Positions 1 to 9,355 of a stretch of DNA of 64,000 nucleotides are shown here, piece by piece (position 1 is the stretch's first letter; the number at the start of each line of letters is the position of its first letter). A program made the translations under genes and the position numbers. Under the pieces are notes generated by a model. It was not told where the DNA came from, made no database searches, and saw only the letters and a program-made list of their open reading frames with translations. The stretch is from Candidatus Desulfofervidaceae bacterium. GTDB taxonomy: Bacteria > Desulfobacterota > Desulfofervidia > Desulfofervidales > Desulfofervidaceae. The stretch covers positions 23,548 to 87,547 of the forward strand of contig JALWFG010000013.1 in the NCBI GenBank assembly GCA_027038965.1, written 5' to 3'.

Positions 1-1153
1 CCTTGGGAATTGGAAACCCATTAAATTCTGATGCATAAGAAATCGTATAGGCCCCAGCAGACAAAATAAGAACAAAGCTCCCTTCTTCTACATCAGGTAA
101 ATCCACGTGTCTCACTACAATATCCATACTATCGCAACTTGGTCCCCCAATAATCCATTTTTTACATGGAGACGATTTGGAGGTTTCTTCTGTAATATAG
201 GTATATTTAATCCCTCCCAAACTTTCCATTAAACCGTTAAACACGCCAACATCTAAATAAAGCCAATGTTCATAATTTCTCTCTGCCTTACCCAAAACTC
301 GGGTAACCATAATTCCAGCATTGCCTACAATAGCCCTCCCAGGTTCAATAAAAATCTGAGTTCGGGAAGGAAATTTTTCCTTCAAAAACTTTCTAATTTG
401 GGATTCCACCTCCCTAATATCAGGTGCCACTCTGGTATAATTAATAGGATAACCTCCTCCAATATTCAACATCTCCAAATTAATTCCATTTTCTTTACAC
501 CTTTCCCATAACTGCTTTGCCTTTTCTATGGCGATGTACCAGTTATATACATTAAGACATTGAGACCCCACATGAAAGGTAACTCCTACGGGTTTTAGGT
601 TTGTTTGAGATGCCTTTTGCAAAAGGAAAAAGGCCTCCTCCAATTCCACCCCAAATTTCTTGCTTAAAGGCCACTCACTGCCTTCATTAGGCACGGCCAA
701 CCGGACATACACACGGGCCCCAGGGGCAAATAGGGACAATTTTTCCAGTTCAGACAAGGAATCAAAGGCAAAATATTGCACTCCATATTGATATGCCTTT
801 TGAATAAAAGGCACGGATTTTATAGGATTACTAGTAATGATGCGTTGGGGAGAAATTCCCAAACTCATTAATAATTCAAGCTCACCTTCAGAGGCAATTT
901 CAAAACCAACATCTTGATGCTTCAACAATTTTAGAATAGACAAATCGGCATTGGCCTTGACGGCATAAAAGACCTGACTACCTTTAATTTCTTTCCCAAT
1001 AATGCTTACATTTTCTAGTATTTTCTCTTTATCCATTAAAAGCACAGGGGTATCCATTTGGGGATGAGCATCAATAAACGATAATGCTTTCAAGAGGGTT
1101 CTTTTACTAACAATCTTTCTATGATGATTTTCTATCCTAAACTTCCTTACCAT
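1..1153 (-). CDS. Ornithine/lysine-type amino acid decarboxylase, PLP fold type III (C-terminal tip cut off)
   Basis: Pyridoxal-phosphate decarboxylase of the alanine-racemase-fold family (ornithine, lysine, diaminopimelate or carboxynorspermidine decarboxylases), probably supplying the diamine for polyamine synthesis. The 384 visible residues start at an ATG (1153). The PLP-lysine motif YAVKAN has K66, the barrel motif FHVGSQ lies near 193-198, a glycine-rich GGGYP segment follows, and the motif GPSCDSMD near the C-terminus carries the catalytic Cys-Asp pair typical of ornithine/lysine decarboxylases. The frame is still open at position 1, and only a few C-terminal residues should be missing. 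SpeD and a branched-polyamine synthase at 27.8-29.2 kb support a polyamine role. The exact substrate (ornithine, lysine or arginine-like) cannot be told from sequence alone. Confidence 0.85.
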   Translation of the reverse strand, partial: MVRKFRIENHHRKIVSKRTLLKALSFIDAHPQMDTPVLLMDKEKILENVSIIGKEIKGSQVFYAVKANADLSILKLLKHQDVGFEIASEGELELLMSLGISPQRIITSNPIKSVPFIQKAYQYGVQYFAFDSLSELEKLSLFAPGARVYVRLAVPNEGSEWPLSKKFGVELEEAFFLLQKASQTNLKPVGVTFHVGSQCLNVYNWYIAIEKAKQLWERCKENGINLEMLNIGGGYPINYTRVAPDIREVESQIRKFLKEKFPSRTQIFIEPGRAIVGNAGIMVTRVLGKAERNYEHWLYLDVGVFNGLMESLGGIKYTYITEETSKSSPCKKWIIGGPSCDSMDIVVRHVDLPDVEEGSFVLILSAGAYTISYASEFNGFPIPK

Positions 1154-1270
1154 AAAGTAACCTATGCCTCAATGGAAATAGCATGCACCTGCATTGTTTA
1201 CCTTTCAAGACAAAATGTCAATACAGGTGAAAATAAAGGGTGTTTTATATAATTTACAGATTGCCTTTTG

Positions 1271-1663
1271 TCAATGCCCTATTAAAGATTCCGGAGTAAC
1301 AATCCTAATAAGCACCTCTTTGGAAACCGCATTTGGAGATGGTGTTTTTTCTAAGACCCAGCCCTTCACATGATGCAGAAAAACTTGTCTTTTAATCCCG
1401 TCAGGGGTTTTATAAACAATCTGGATACCATCAATTCTTGAAAAATCGTCTAATACAATATCTATTCTTTCCAAAAGGCGTATATTCCCGGGGCCGAAAT
1501 CAGTCATTATGTATTTTGAGCTTGTCGGGAATCCCCTTGTATTTATTCCCCAAAAATGAGCGCCATAAAGCTTGCAATATTCTTGACTCAAAACTTCTGC
1601 TCGGGCAACCAAACATCCCCAAACAAGAAGGGCAAGGATCCCAAGAAATACCTTTTTAGTCAT
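1271..1663 (-). CDS. Small exported protein of unknown function
   Basis: I do not recognise a family for this 130-residue protein. It begins with a clear Sec-type signal peptide: basic MTKK, a hydrophobic stretch to about residue 20, and an ARA cleavage-like site before EVLSQ. The mature part is about 107 residues, mixed alpha/beta in composition, with one cysteine in its N-terminal part and no transmembrane helix. It is a single gene between the decarboxylase and tyrA, with a GGAGGAA-type ribosome site just upstream. A GC-before-cleavage resemblance to a lipobox (VWGC) exists, but the residue at -2 is atypical, so secretion or periplasmic location is more likely than lipidation. Confidence 0.6.
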   Translation of the reverse strand: MTKKVFLGILALLVWGCLVARAEVLSQEYCKLYGAHFWGINTRGFPTSSKYIMTDFGPGNIRLLERIDIVLDDFSRIDGIQIVYKTPDGIKRQVFLHHVKGWVLEKTPSPNAVSKEVLIRIVTPESLIGH

Positions 1664-1721
1664 ACTTTCCTCCTTTCAATGCTCTTTAAATCTATCCAGT
1701 CTATTTTAACCATTTCAACCT

Positions 1722-1747
1722 AAAAACAAAAGCAGAATATTCTGCTT
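1722..1747 (-). terminator. Intrinsic terminator of the aroC-tyrA operon
   Basis: An 18-base perfect palindrome (1730-1747, AAGCAGAATATTCTGCTT) can fold into a hairpin. Read on the minus strand it is followed directly by TTGTTTTT. It lies about 130 bases past the tyrA stop and before the next minus-strand gene, the expected place for the end of the aroC-tyrA transcript. Confidence 0.65.
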
Positions 1748-1874
1748 CAATTGGAATTGGCCCAAGTGGTTTAGCAATTTAGCAGTTGAATAGGTGAGTA
1801 GTTGAATGGAAAAATCTTTTTGCTTAGCACTTAAAATCATTTCAGGCCTTTAGGCCTGCTGTCGCAATTTTCTT

Positions 1875-2672
1875 TTATTTACTAGAATATTTACTAGAAA
1901 TATAATTTTCTATCTTTTTAAACATTTCTGTAAAGGCCTTTTGGTTTTGGTTTGAAACAATGTCTTTTAATTTTTCCAAATGTTTCCAAAATAGAGGCAA
2001 GACCCTTTCTTTGTAAAATGGATTATCAAATTGAATCGCCCCATAGATTTCTGGATTTTGAGAAGTCAGGCCGATTATGCGTTCCCAGAGAACACGAAAA
2101 TTAGGTGTAGAGTAACGCTGTAACGTTTCTGAACAAAAAGACAGATTGGCTACCGTAGTACCAAAGGCAATAAAAAGAAAATGGGTCAGGGCCTGAATGA
2201 CGGCCATGATTTGGTCATGTTCCTCAGGGGTAGTTAATTCAAGCCGGGCCTCCTTAAATACCCTTTTCAGCCAATCAAGCCATGTCTTTCCTCGGGCTGG
2301 ACAAAGCACGATTGTTTGTTCCTTAAGCCCGCAGATCCCAGGGCCAAAGAGGGGGTGAGCGCCTATTACTTCCACTTTATCGTTTGTTGCCCTTAACATC
2401 GCCCTTACGGGCTCTGTCTTTAGCGAGGTAAAATCCATTAAAAGGCAATTTCCCCGCACATAAGGGCCAATTTCTTCTATAATCTTTACAGTAACATTGA
2501 TTGGAACAGAGACAATAACCACATCGCACCTTCTGGCAAGTTCTTGGTTGGTTAGTTTGGTTTTTCTTCCAGAGATGAGCACCCTATATCCTTTACTTTC
2601 AAAAAAGGACTTAAACCACTGTCCCATACGACCCGTGCCACCGATAATTCCGATAAAGTCTGGTTCTTTCAT
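1875..2672 (-). CDS. tyrA: Prephenate dehydrogenase (TyrA family)
   Basis: NAD(P)-dependent oxidative decarboxylation of prephenate (or dehydrogenation of arogenate) in tyrosine synthesis. The 265-residue protein opens with a Rossmann dinucleotide motif, [10 protein letters not shown], at 8-17, and has the family signature HPLFGP at 106-111 that contains the substrate-activating histidine. The C-terminal half is the helical dimerisation region. There is no fused chorismate mutase or ACT domain, as in many thermophiles. Its first four bases overlap the end of aroC, so the two are translationally coupled, and both belong to aromatic amino acid synthesis. Whether prephenate or arogenate is preferred cannot be read from the sequence. 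Confidence 0.88.
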   Translation of the reverse strand: MKEPDFIGIIGGTGRMGQWFKSFFESKGYRVLISGRKTKLTNQELARRCDVVIVSVPINVTVKIIEEIGPYVRGNCLLMDFTSLKTEPVRAMLRATNDKVEVIGAHPLFGPGICGLKEQTIVLCPARGKTWLDWLKRVFKEARLELTTPEEHDQIMAVIQALTHFLFIAFGTTVANLSFCSETLQRYSTPNFRVLWERIIGLTSQNPEIYGAIQFDNPFYKERVLPLFWKHLEKLKDIVSNQNQKAFTEMFKKIENYISSKYSSK

Positions 2673-3718
2673 CCTATCATCCTCTGACGCAAAAGATGGT
2701 CTGCCAATACCAATCTAACCATAGCTGCACATACAGGCACAATTCGAGGAATGGCCGAAATATCGTGCCTACCCTTAACAGAAATGGTGGTAGCCATACC
2801 CTCTTCAGTAATTGTCCGTTGCTCTTTTTCAATGGAGGGAATGGGTTTTACAGCTACCCGCACTATAATTTCATCGCCATTAGAAATGCCAGCTAAAATG
2901 CCTCCGGCATTGTTGGTCACAAAACCCTCTGGGGTAATTTCATCATTACATTCTGAGCCAAGCATCTCTGCTACCTTAAATCCAGCCCCAATTTCTACTC
3001 CTTTAACTGCTCCAATAGACATCAAGGCCTTGGCCAAGTCGGCATCCAGTTTGTCAAAAACTGGTTCTCCTAGTCCAGGAGGACAGTTTTTTACCCTTAT
3101 TTCTACAACACCACCTAATGAATCACCTTGTTTTCTTACTTGAGCAAGGCGTTGTTCCATCTCTTTAGATGCCGCTTCATCACAGCAGAACAAAGAATTT
3201 TTCTCAATAAAATCCAAATTGCATGTTTTGGCCCAAATGCCCCCCAAGGATACAGTATAGGCATAAACCTCTATTCTAGCGGTATCTAAAACCTTTTGAG
3301 CGACCGCTCCAGCCGCCACTCGGGCCACGGTCTCTCTGCCTGAAGAGCGGCCCCCTCCACGCCAATCCCTAAGACCATATTTTTTAAAATAGGTGTAGTC
3401 CCCGTGACCGGGACGAAAGATATCTTTTATGGCTTCGTATTTGCTACTGTCCACATCCCTATTGTAGACTACCATAGCAATGGGGGTGCCTGTCGTAAGT
3501 CCTTCAAAAACGCCTGAGAGTATTTCTACTCTGTCTGGTTCTTTGCGAGGGGTGGTCAATTGCCGACCAGGACGACGCTTATCAAGCTCTTTCTGAATAT
3601 CTTCAGGTGTTAACCTGAGTTTAGGAGGACATCCATCGATCACTACGCCTAAAGCTATCCCGTGAGATTCTCCGAAGGTAGTTACCCGAAACGCTTGACC
3701 AAAGGTATTTCCAGGCAT
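2669..3718 (-). CDS. aroC: Chorismate synthase
   Basis: Catalyses the anti-1,4 elimination of phosphate from EPSP to chorismate, using reduced FMN. The 349-residue protein has all three family signatures: TFGESHG at 14-20, RPGHGDYTY at 102-110 and the Gly/Arg-rich segment 121-138. I start it at the ATG at 3718 (MPGNTFGQ) because AAGGAGAG stands seven bases upstream and family members begin there. The frame stays open upstream to 3883, but that extension has no family character. It is the first gene of the aroC-tyrA operon and is divergent from glnK. No NADPH-FMN reductase domain is fused, so the enzyme should be monofunctional. Confidence 0.95.
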   Translation of the reverse strand: MPGNTFGQAFRVTTFGESHGIALGVVIDGCPPKLRLTPEDIQKELDKRRPGRQLTTPRKEPDRVEILSGVFEGLTTGTPIAMVVYNRDVDSSKYEAIKDIFRPGHGDYTYFKKYGLRDWRGGGRSSGRETVARVAAGAVAQKVLDTARIEVYAYTVSLGGIWAKTCNLDFIEKNSLFCCDEAASKEMEQRLAQVRKQGDSLGGVVEIRVKNCPPGLGEPVFDKLDADLAKALMSIGAVKGVEIGAGFKVAEMLGSECNDEITPEGFVTNNAGGILAGISNGDEIIVRVAVKPIPSIEKEQRTITEEGMATTISVKGRHDISAIPRIVPVCAAMVRLVLADHLLRQRMIG

Positions 3719-3916
3719 AAACACTCTCCTTGGGCTGGAATAAAATCCCGCCCCTGTTGTAGCGTGGCAGACTATTTTCGTCAAGTAATAATCAAGTGAA
3801 TCAGAAAGCACAATGTTCATCTTACAATTTTGTCTCATTATAAGCAGAATTTTACAAAAATGTAAATAATTTTTTTCGGCCATTTAAATAAAATTCGTAT
3901 ATGTTTTTGTTTTTAA

Positions 3917-4336
<420 letters not shown>

Positions 4337-4377
4337 ATGGGCTTAGGGCATAAATTAAAAAAATAAGGAGGGAAAGG

Positions 4378-5589
4378 ATGATTTCAGGAGCAGACACCGC
4401 TTGGTTATTGGTAGCATCGGCCTTGGTGATGTTAATGACCCCAGGTTTGGCCTTTTTCTATGGGGGGATGGTGAGAAGCAAAAACGTGCTCAACACCCTA
4501 TTTTTAAGCTTTATCGCCTTGGCGGTAATTACCTTAGAATGGGTTGTGATTGGCTATTCCATGGCATTTGGTCGAGATATTGGTGGTTTTATCGGCGGGC
4601 TAAATCATCTCTTTTTGCATGGAGTTGGTTTAACCCCCAGTCCAAATTATGCCTCTACAGTACCGGTCTTGGTCTTTATGATTTTCCAAATGATGTTTGC
4701 CATCATCACGCCTGCCTTGATTTCTGGGGCCTTAGTAGAAAGGATGAAATTCAGCGCTTATGTGTGGTTTATCTTGCTTTGGGCCATTTTAGTATATAAT
4801 CCAGTATGCCATTGGGTTTGGGCAAAAGGAGGGTGGCTTGGGAAATTGGGTGCCCTTGATTTTGCTGGTGGAACTGTGGTTCATATCAATGCTGGAATCT
4901 CGGCCCTCATAGTAGCCTTGGTTTTGGGGAAGAGAAAAGGATATCCCAGTGCCAACTTTGTTCCGCATAACCTCACCTTGACTGCTATTGGAGCGGGGCT
5001 TTTATGGTTTGGGTGGTTTGGCTTTAATGCCGGTAGTGCCTTAGGGGCAAACCAAACTGCGGCCTTGGCCTTTGTAACTACCCATATTGCCGCAGCAGCA
5101 GCGTCGTTTTCCTGGTTAATGGCTGAATGGATTCATGTAGGAAAGCCTAGCACTTTGGGGGCCGTTTCTGGATTAGTAGCTGGTCTAGTAGCTATTACCC
5201 CGGCCGCAGGATTTGTCTCTCCTATAGGGGCCATTTTTATTGGCCTGGGTGCAGGGGTAATCTGTTATATCTCCGTGCTTCTTAAAGGAAAATTTGGTTA
5301 TGATGACTCATTAGATGCCTTTGGAGTTCATGGTGTAGGTGGTATTTGGGGGGCAATTGCAACAGGTATCTTTGCCTGTCATAATGCCACTGGCCTCTTG
5401 TCAGGCAATGTCCATCAATTTATAGTCCAAGTCATCGCCGTTGCGGTTTCAATAGTATATGCTGGTTTTATGACCTTTGTTATTTTAAAGGTAATTCAAG
5501 CCATTATAGGACTTAGGGTTGAGGCTGAAGAAGAGGTTACCGGTCTTGACCTCACCAGTCATGGAGAAACTGGTTATAAGCTAGTCTAA
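4378..5589 (+). CDS. amtB: Ammonium transporter AmtB
   Basis: Inner-membrane ammonium channel/transporter, trimeric with eleven helices. The 403-residue protein shows hydrophobic segments throughout and the twin pore histidines: H169 in VVHINAG and H318 in FGVHGVGG. The family motif around DFAGGTVVH and the C-terminal cytoplasmic tail (GLDLTSHGE), which GlnK binds, are present. The N-terminus begins MISGADTAW without an obvious cleavable signal peptide. It shares the sigma-54 promoter with glnK and is closed by an intrinsic terminator at 5596. Confidence 0.96.
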   Translation: MISGADTAWLLVASALVMLMTPGLAFFYGGMVRSKNVLNTLFLSFIALAVITLEWVVIGYSMAFGRDIGGFIGGLNHLFLHGVGLTPSPNYASTVPVLVFMIFQMMFAIITPALISGALVERMKFSAYVWFILLWAILVYNPVCHWVWAKGGWLGKLGALDFAGGTVVHINAGISALIVALVLGKRKGYPSANFVPHNLTLTAIGAGLLWFGWFGFNAGSALGANQTAALAFVTTHIAAAAASFSWLMAEWIHVGKPSTLGAVSGLVAGLVAITPAAGFVSPIGAIFIGLGAGVICYISVLLKGKFGYDDSLDAFGVHGVGGIWGAIATGIFACHNATGLLSGNVHQFIVQVIAVAVSIVYAGFMTFVILKVIQAIIGLRVEAEEEVTGLDLTSHGETGYKLV

Positions 5590-5595
5590 ACATAA

Positions 5596-5634
5596 TTGCC
5601 AGCCCTTGCCCAAGGGCTGGCAACGCCTTTTATT
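5596..5634 (+). terminator. Intrinsic terminator after amtB
   Basis: A 13-bp perfect stem (5596-5608 paired with 5611-5623; TTGCCAGCCCTTG and its complement) with a two-base loop as drawn, followed by CGCCTTTTATT. It begins seven bases after the amtB stop. Confidence 0.85.
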
Positions 5635-5710
5635 CTTTGGGCCCATAGCCAATTTTGAACTTTGTTTTAAGCCAAACAAAGGCAATTACAAATTTGGGGG
5701 TCTTGAGACC

Positions 5711-5739
5711 TTGTCAAATATGATTAAATTTGTTATTTT
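5711..5739 (+). promoter_or_regulatory. Sigma-70-type promoter of tRNA-Val
   Basis: -35 TTGTCA (5711-5716), a 17-base spacer, -10 TATTTT (5734-5739), ten bases before the mature tRNA 5' end. It probably also serves the pgeF-pyrK-pyrD genes, since pgeF begins ten bases after the tRNA and no terminator intervenes. Confidence 0.65.
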
Positions 5740-5748
5740 GTTTTTAGC

Positions 5749-5824
5749 GGGCGGTTAACTCAGCGGTTAGAGTGCCATCCTCACACGGTGGAAGTCGCTG
5801 GTTCGAATCCAGCACCGCCCACCA
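5749..5824 (+). tRNA. tRNA-Val(CAC), CCA encoded
   Basis: A 76-base cloverleaf with acceptor stem GGGCGGT/ACCGCCC, discriminator A and genomic CCA. The anticodon stem is CCATC/GGTGG with loop CTCACAC, giving anticodon CAC (reads GUG). The T arm contains GGTTCGAATCC. It is a lone tRNA directly upstream of pgeF. Confidence 0.95.
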
Positions 5825-5833
5825 TCTTATGTC

Positions 5834-6595
5834 ATGCCTTTTGAAAATAGGGAATTGCCGGTTTTTGTTTTTAAATCCTTGTCGTCCCTTCCCTTTTTAA
5901 CCCATGCCGTTTTTACCCGTCACGGAGGATTTAGTCGTGGCCCCTACGCCAGTCTCAATCTGAGCGATACAGTAGGAGATGATTATCAGGCCGTCAGCCA
6001 AAATCTGGCCAAAGTCAAGGCCTTTTTAGGGACAAATAAACTCGTTTATGCCACCCAGGTTCATCAGGATAAGGTAGCCATCATCAGAGTTGCTCAAGGG
6101 TCTTCTCGGGTATCTAATGTGGATGCCTTGATAACCAATCAACCGGGCGTTGCCCTTTTGATAAAATTGGCGGATTGTCAAGGTATTTTTTTATGCGACG
6201 TCAAAAACAAGGTCATCGCTGCTATTCACAACGGTTGGAGGGGGAGTGTCCTTAATATCATTTCCAAAACTGTAAAAATTATGGAAGATGAATTTAAAAC
6301 TCATCCTAAAGATATCTGGGCGGCAATTAGTCCTTCCCTTGGCCCTTGTTGCGCTGAATTTAAAGATTATCGCACCCTATTGCCAAAATCTTTCTGGCAA
6401 TATAAAATGTCAGGCAATCTTTTCAATTGGTGGGAGATTTCATGTCACCAACTTGAAAACGCTGGGGTTCCCAGAAGGCAAATAGAAGTAGCTCAAATTT
6501 GCACCGTCTGCAATTCTAATTTCTTTTCTTATCGGCGAGATAGGGGCAAAACAGGTCGTTTCGGTGTGGCCATTATGCTTAAAGAGGAAAAATGA
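5834..6595 (+). CDS. pgeF: Peptidoglycan editing factor PgeF (YfiH/polyphenol oxidase family)
   Basis: Family of cytoplasmic hydrolases that remove L-Ser wrongly placed in the peptidoglycan precursor (UDP-MurNAc-L-Ser amidase in E. coli); older names are laccase-domain or polyphenol oxidase, and related proteins act on purine nucleosides. The 253-residue protein shows the metal/catalytic residues H77 (QVHQDK), C115 (LADCQG) and H132 (HNGWRG), plus the GPCC motif near residue 175. The start lies ten bases after tRNA-Val, and the stop overlaps the pyrK start (ATGA). The linkage to pyrimidine genes is a chromosomal neighbourhood and does not imply function. Confidence 0.9.
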   Translation: MPFENRELPVFVFKSLSSLPFLTHAVFTRHGGFSRGPYASLNLSDTVGDDYQAVSQNLAKVKAFLGTNKLVYATQVHQDKVAIIRVAQGSSRVSNVDALITNQPGVALLIKLADCQGIFLCDVKNKVIAAIHNGWRGSVLNIISKTVKIMEDEFKTHPKDIWAAISPSLGPCCAEFKDYRTLLPKSFWQYKMSGNLFNWWEISCHQLENAGVPRRQIEVAQICTVCNSNFFSYRRDRGKTGRFGVAIMLKEEK

Positions 6596-7377
6596 TGATT
6601 TTAGAAGTGGCAACCGTGGTTGAGCATAGGCATTTTGTGGCCTCCAAGGCAGAATCCTTTCATATTTTAAAACTTCGTTCTCCTGAAATAGCTGTTCAGG
6701 CAATGCCAGGGCAGTTTGTAATGCTCAGGGTAAATGAATTGTTTGATCCCCTTTTAAGACGTCCCTTTTCTATATTTCATACGGAAAAGGATTGTCTTTA
6801 CCTTTTTTATAAGGTGGTAGGGAAAGGGACTTCCTTGATGTCACAATGGTCCCAAGGAAGGGAAGTGAGCCTTTTGGGACCGCTTGGAAATGGGTTTGGT
6901 TTGCCTTCAAAAGATGTCCCCTGGCTTGTGGCTGGAGGGGCAGGCATTGCCCCGTTATTTTTTTTGCATCACTACCTCAAGCACCATGGATATAGGCCCA
7001 AAATACTTTGGGGGCTGCGGTATCGGATATCTCAAGAGCTCATAGACTTTTTGAGCAAATATTTGGATAATATTGTCATTTATACAGAAGACGGAAGCCT
7101 TGGTTATCAGGGGTTGGTGACCGAGGGGGTAGAAAAATTATACCAGATAACCAAACCATCTAAAATTTATGCCTGTGGTCCAATCCCTATGTTAAAGTCA
7201 GTTTATGACTGGCTTAAGAATAAGGATATTCCCATGGAGGTTTCGTTAGAGGCCCAAATGGCTTGTGGAATAGGAGCATGCCTTGGGTGTATTATAAAGG
7301 GCAAAGAGGGCTATAAAAAGGTGTGTTGTGAAGGCCCGGTGTTTGATGCCAGGGAGATAAAATGGGACGAGATATAA
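6592..7377 (+). CDS. pyrK: Dihydroorotate dehydrogenase electron-transfer subunit
   Basis: FAD and [2Fe-2S] subunit that passes electrons from PyrD's FMN to NAD+. In 261 residues it has a ferredoxin-reductase-like FAD domain (motif RRPFS at 56-60), a NAD domain (GGAGIAPL near 117-124), and a C-terminal cluster site with C225, C230, C233 and C245. It begins ATGATG, overlapping the pgeF stop, with AAAGAGGAAAA before it. It overlaps pyrD by 16 bases. Together the two define a class 1B NAD-linked dihydroorotate dehydrogenase. Confidence 0.95.
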   Translation: MMILEVATVVEHRHFVASKAESFHILKLRSPEIAVQAMPGQFVMLRVNELFDPLLRRPFSIFHTEKDCLYLFYKVVGKGTSLMSQWSQGREVSLLGPLGNGFGLPSKDVPWLVAGGAGIAPLFFLHHYLKHHGYRPKILWGLRYRISQELIDFLSKYLDNIVIYTEDGSLGYQGLVTEGVEKLYQITKPSKIYACGPIPMLKSVYDWLKNKDIPMEVSLEAQMACGIGACLGCIIKGKEGYKKVCCEGPVFDAREIKWDEI

Positions 7378-8279
7378 ATTTAACGGTCAAATTAGGAGGC
7401 CTTGAGCTAAAAAATCCTGTTATGGTGGCTTCAGGCACCTTTGGTTATGGAGAAGAATATAGTTGGCTTGTAGATTTAAACCAACTTGGGGCCGTAGTGG
7501 TCAAGGGGCTTTCATTGAAGCCAAAGCTTGGGAATCTACCTCCCAGGTTGGTAGAGACGCCCTGCGGTCTTATTAATGCCATTGGGCTTGAAAATATAGG
7601 GGTTAAACGCTTTGTAGAAGAAAAACTGCCCTTTTTGAAACAATTTGACACCAAAGTCATAGTGAATATCTTTGGATATTCTGTTGGAGAGTATGCCCAA
7701 TTGGCCGAATTTTTGAGTTCTGCTAGTATTGATGCCTTAGAAATCAATATTTCTTGTCCCAATATCAAGGAAAGTGGCAGGCTTTTTGGCACTGATCCCA
7801 AGATGGCCCAGGAAGTTACAAAGGCCGTATGTCAACACACCCATTTACCAGTATTTGTGAAATTGACTCCTATGGTAACTGACATTACCGGTATTGTTGA
7901 GGCCGTTATGGAGGCCGGGGCCGATGGAGTGTCTTTAATCAATACCATACCTGCAATGGCTGTTAACATTTATACCAGACGCCCTCGGTTGGGAAATGTT
8001 ACAGGAGGGATGTCTGGTCCTTGTCTTAAGCCCATTGCCCTAAAGTTGATTTGGGATATAGTGCAAAAAATGAGAGTTCCTATAATCGGCATTGGAGGAA
8101 TCACCAATTATGAGGATGCCCTTGAGTTTCTCATAGTAGGGGCTCGGGCAGTTCAAATTGGGACGGCTAACTTTGTCAACCCCAAGACAAGCATAGAGAT
8201 TATAGAGGGAATTCAGCAATATCTTAAAAAACAAGGCTTAAAAGATATAAATGAGGTTATTGGAACTTTGAGGATTTAG
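7362..8279 (+). CDS. pyrD: Dihydroorotate dehydrogenase, class 1B catalytic subunit
   Basis: FMN enzyme oxidising dihydroorotate to orotate in pyrimidine synthesis. It is a 305-residue TIM barrel. The catalytic base is C132 in the motif NISCPN; class 2 enzymes would carry Ser. Phosphate-binding glycines occur near GVSLINT and GIGGI, and it lacks the N-terminal membrane anchor of quinone-linked enzymes. The overlap with pyrK indicates the PyrD2PyrK2 heterotetramer. It is the last gene of the pgeF-pyrK-pyrD unit; the 188 bases that follow hold no clear terminator. Confidence 0.95.
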   Translation: MGRDINLTVKLGGLELKNPVMVASGTFGYGEEYSWLVDLNQLGAVVVKGLSLKPKLGNLPPRLVETPCGLINAIGLENIGVKRFVEEKLPFLKQFDTKVIVNIFGYSVGEYAQLAEFLSSASIDALEINISCPNIKESGRLFGTDPKMAQEVTKAVCQHTHLPVFVKLTPMVTDITGIVEAVMEAGADGVSLINTIPAMAVNIYTRRPRLGNVTGGMSGPCLKPIALKLIWDIVQKMRVPIIGIGGITNYEDALEFLIVGARAVQIGTANFVNPKTSIEIIEGIQQYLKKQGLKDINEVIGTLRI

Positions 8280-8467
8280 TAAAGCAGGGCATTTGCTAGT
8301 AGTTGTTGGTTTAGTTGTTAACTGGCCTTACGCAAAACAAAAAAGTGCTATCATAAGCAGCAAGTGAGAAAAATAATCATATGTTTTCTGGGTATAATCT
8401 TGTTTTTCGCCCAAAAGAGGCATTTTCTCTTGAAAGAAGTATGCTAAAAATGATAGACTATTAAATA

Positions 8468-9352
8468 ATGAAGATATTTAAACCCTACGATTTTTTTGCT
8501 CAAGATTTGTTAGAGATTTTGGATAATCTTCCAGTAGGAGTTGTTTTATACCAAGAGAAGATTGTTTATGCTAATCCAATCTCGTTAATTCTTCTGAGTT
8601 GTTCTCCCAGGGATGTGTTTAATAGATATACTTGGGAATTGTTTCCGAAACCTTATCAAGAGTTTATTAGAAACAACGTTGAAAGAAGGATTAAAGGTAA
8701 TCTTGTTTCTCCCAAGGTTTATCCTCTAGAAGTTACTACCTCAAGGAAGGAAAAAAAGTGGATAAGAATTGAGGCTACAACTGTTAAATATAGGGATGAA
8801 CACCTAGGGTTAGCTACTATTATTGATATTACCAAAGAAAGAAAATTGGAAGAAAGGCTAACCGAACTTGCCAACATAGATGATTTGACTAAGATATACA
8901 ATCGCCGGAAGTTTTTTAAAGAGCTCTCAAAGGAAATAGATAGGGCAAAAAGATATAATAGACCTCTTTCGTTAATTATGGCAGATATTGATGATTTTAA
9001 ATTGGTTAACGATACATATGGCCATCTTATAGGGGATTGTGTGCTTAAAGACCTAGCCCAGCTTTTTAAAGACATGATTAGGGCCAGTGATTGTGTCGCC
9101 CGATATGGTGGTGAAGAATTTGTTATTATAACCCCAGAGACAGATTTAGCAGGGGCAGTTAAACTGGGAGAAAAGCTACGTCAAGTTGTAGAAGGTTTTT
9201 CCTTTTGTTCTGGTATTCACATTACCATAAGCTTAGGAGTAACCCAATTTGAAAAAGAAGATACTACTGACCTCTTAATCAGAAAAGTGGATAATGCCAT
9301 GTACGAGGCCAAAAGGCAGGGGAAAAATCAAGTTGTAGCCTATGGAGTTTAG
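8468..9352 (+). CDS. PAS-GGDEF diguanylate cyclase
   Basis: Makes cyclic di-GMP from two GTP. The 294-residue soluble protein has an N-terminal PAS sensor (about 13-125) followed by a GGDEF domain (about 130-290). The active-site loop is GGEEF at 214-218, a catalytically competent variant, and an allosteric I-site RASD (205-208) sits exactly five residues before it, so product inhibition is expected. No transmembrane segment is visible, so it should sense a cytoplasmic signal. It stands alone with its own upstream region of about 190 bases. An HD-GYP phosphodiesterase at 54.5 kb provides the opposing activity. Confidence 0.9.
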   Translation: MKIFKPYDFFAQDLLEILDNLPVGVVLYQEKIVYANPISLILLSCSPRDVFNRYTWELFPKPYQEFIRNNVERRIKGNLVSPKVYPLEVTTSRKEKKWIRIEATTVKYRDEHLGLATIIDITKERKLEERLTELANIDDLTKIYNRRKFFKELSKEIDRAKRYNRPLSLIMADIDDFKLVNDTYGHLIGDCVLKDLAQLFKDMIRASDCVARYGGEEFVIITPETDLAGAVKLGEKLRQVVEGFSFCSGIHITISLGVTQFEKEDTTDLLIRKVDNAMYEAKRQGKNQVVAYGV

Positions 9353-9355
9353 TCA

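Noticed and set aside
2696..3143. Plus-strand open frames inside aroC
   Set aside because: They are antisense shadows of aroC, with no ribosome site or family character.
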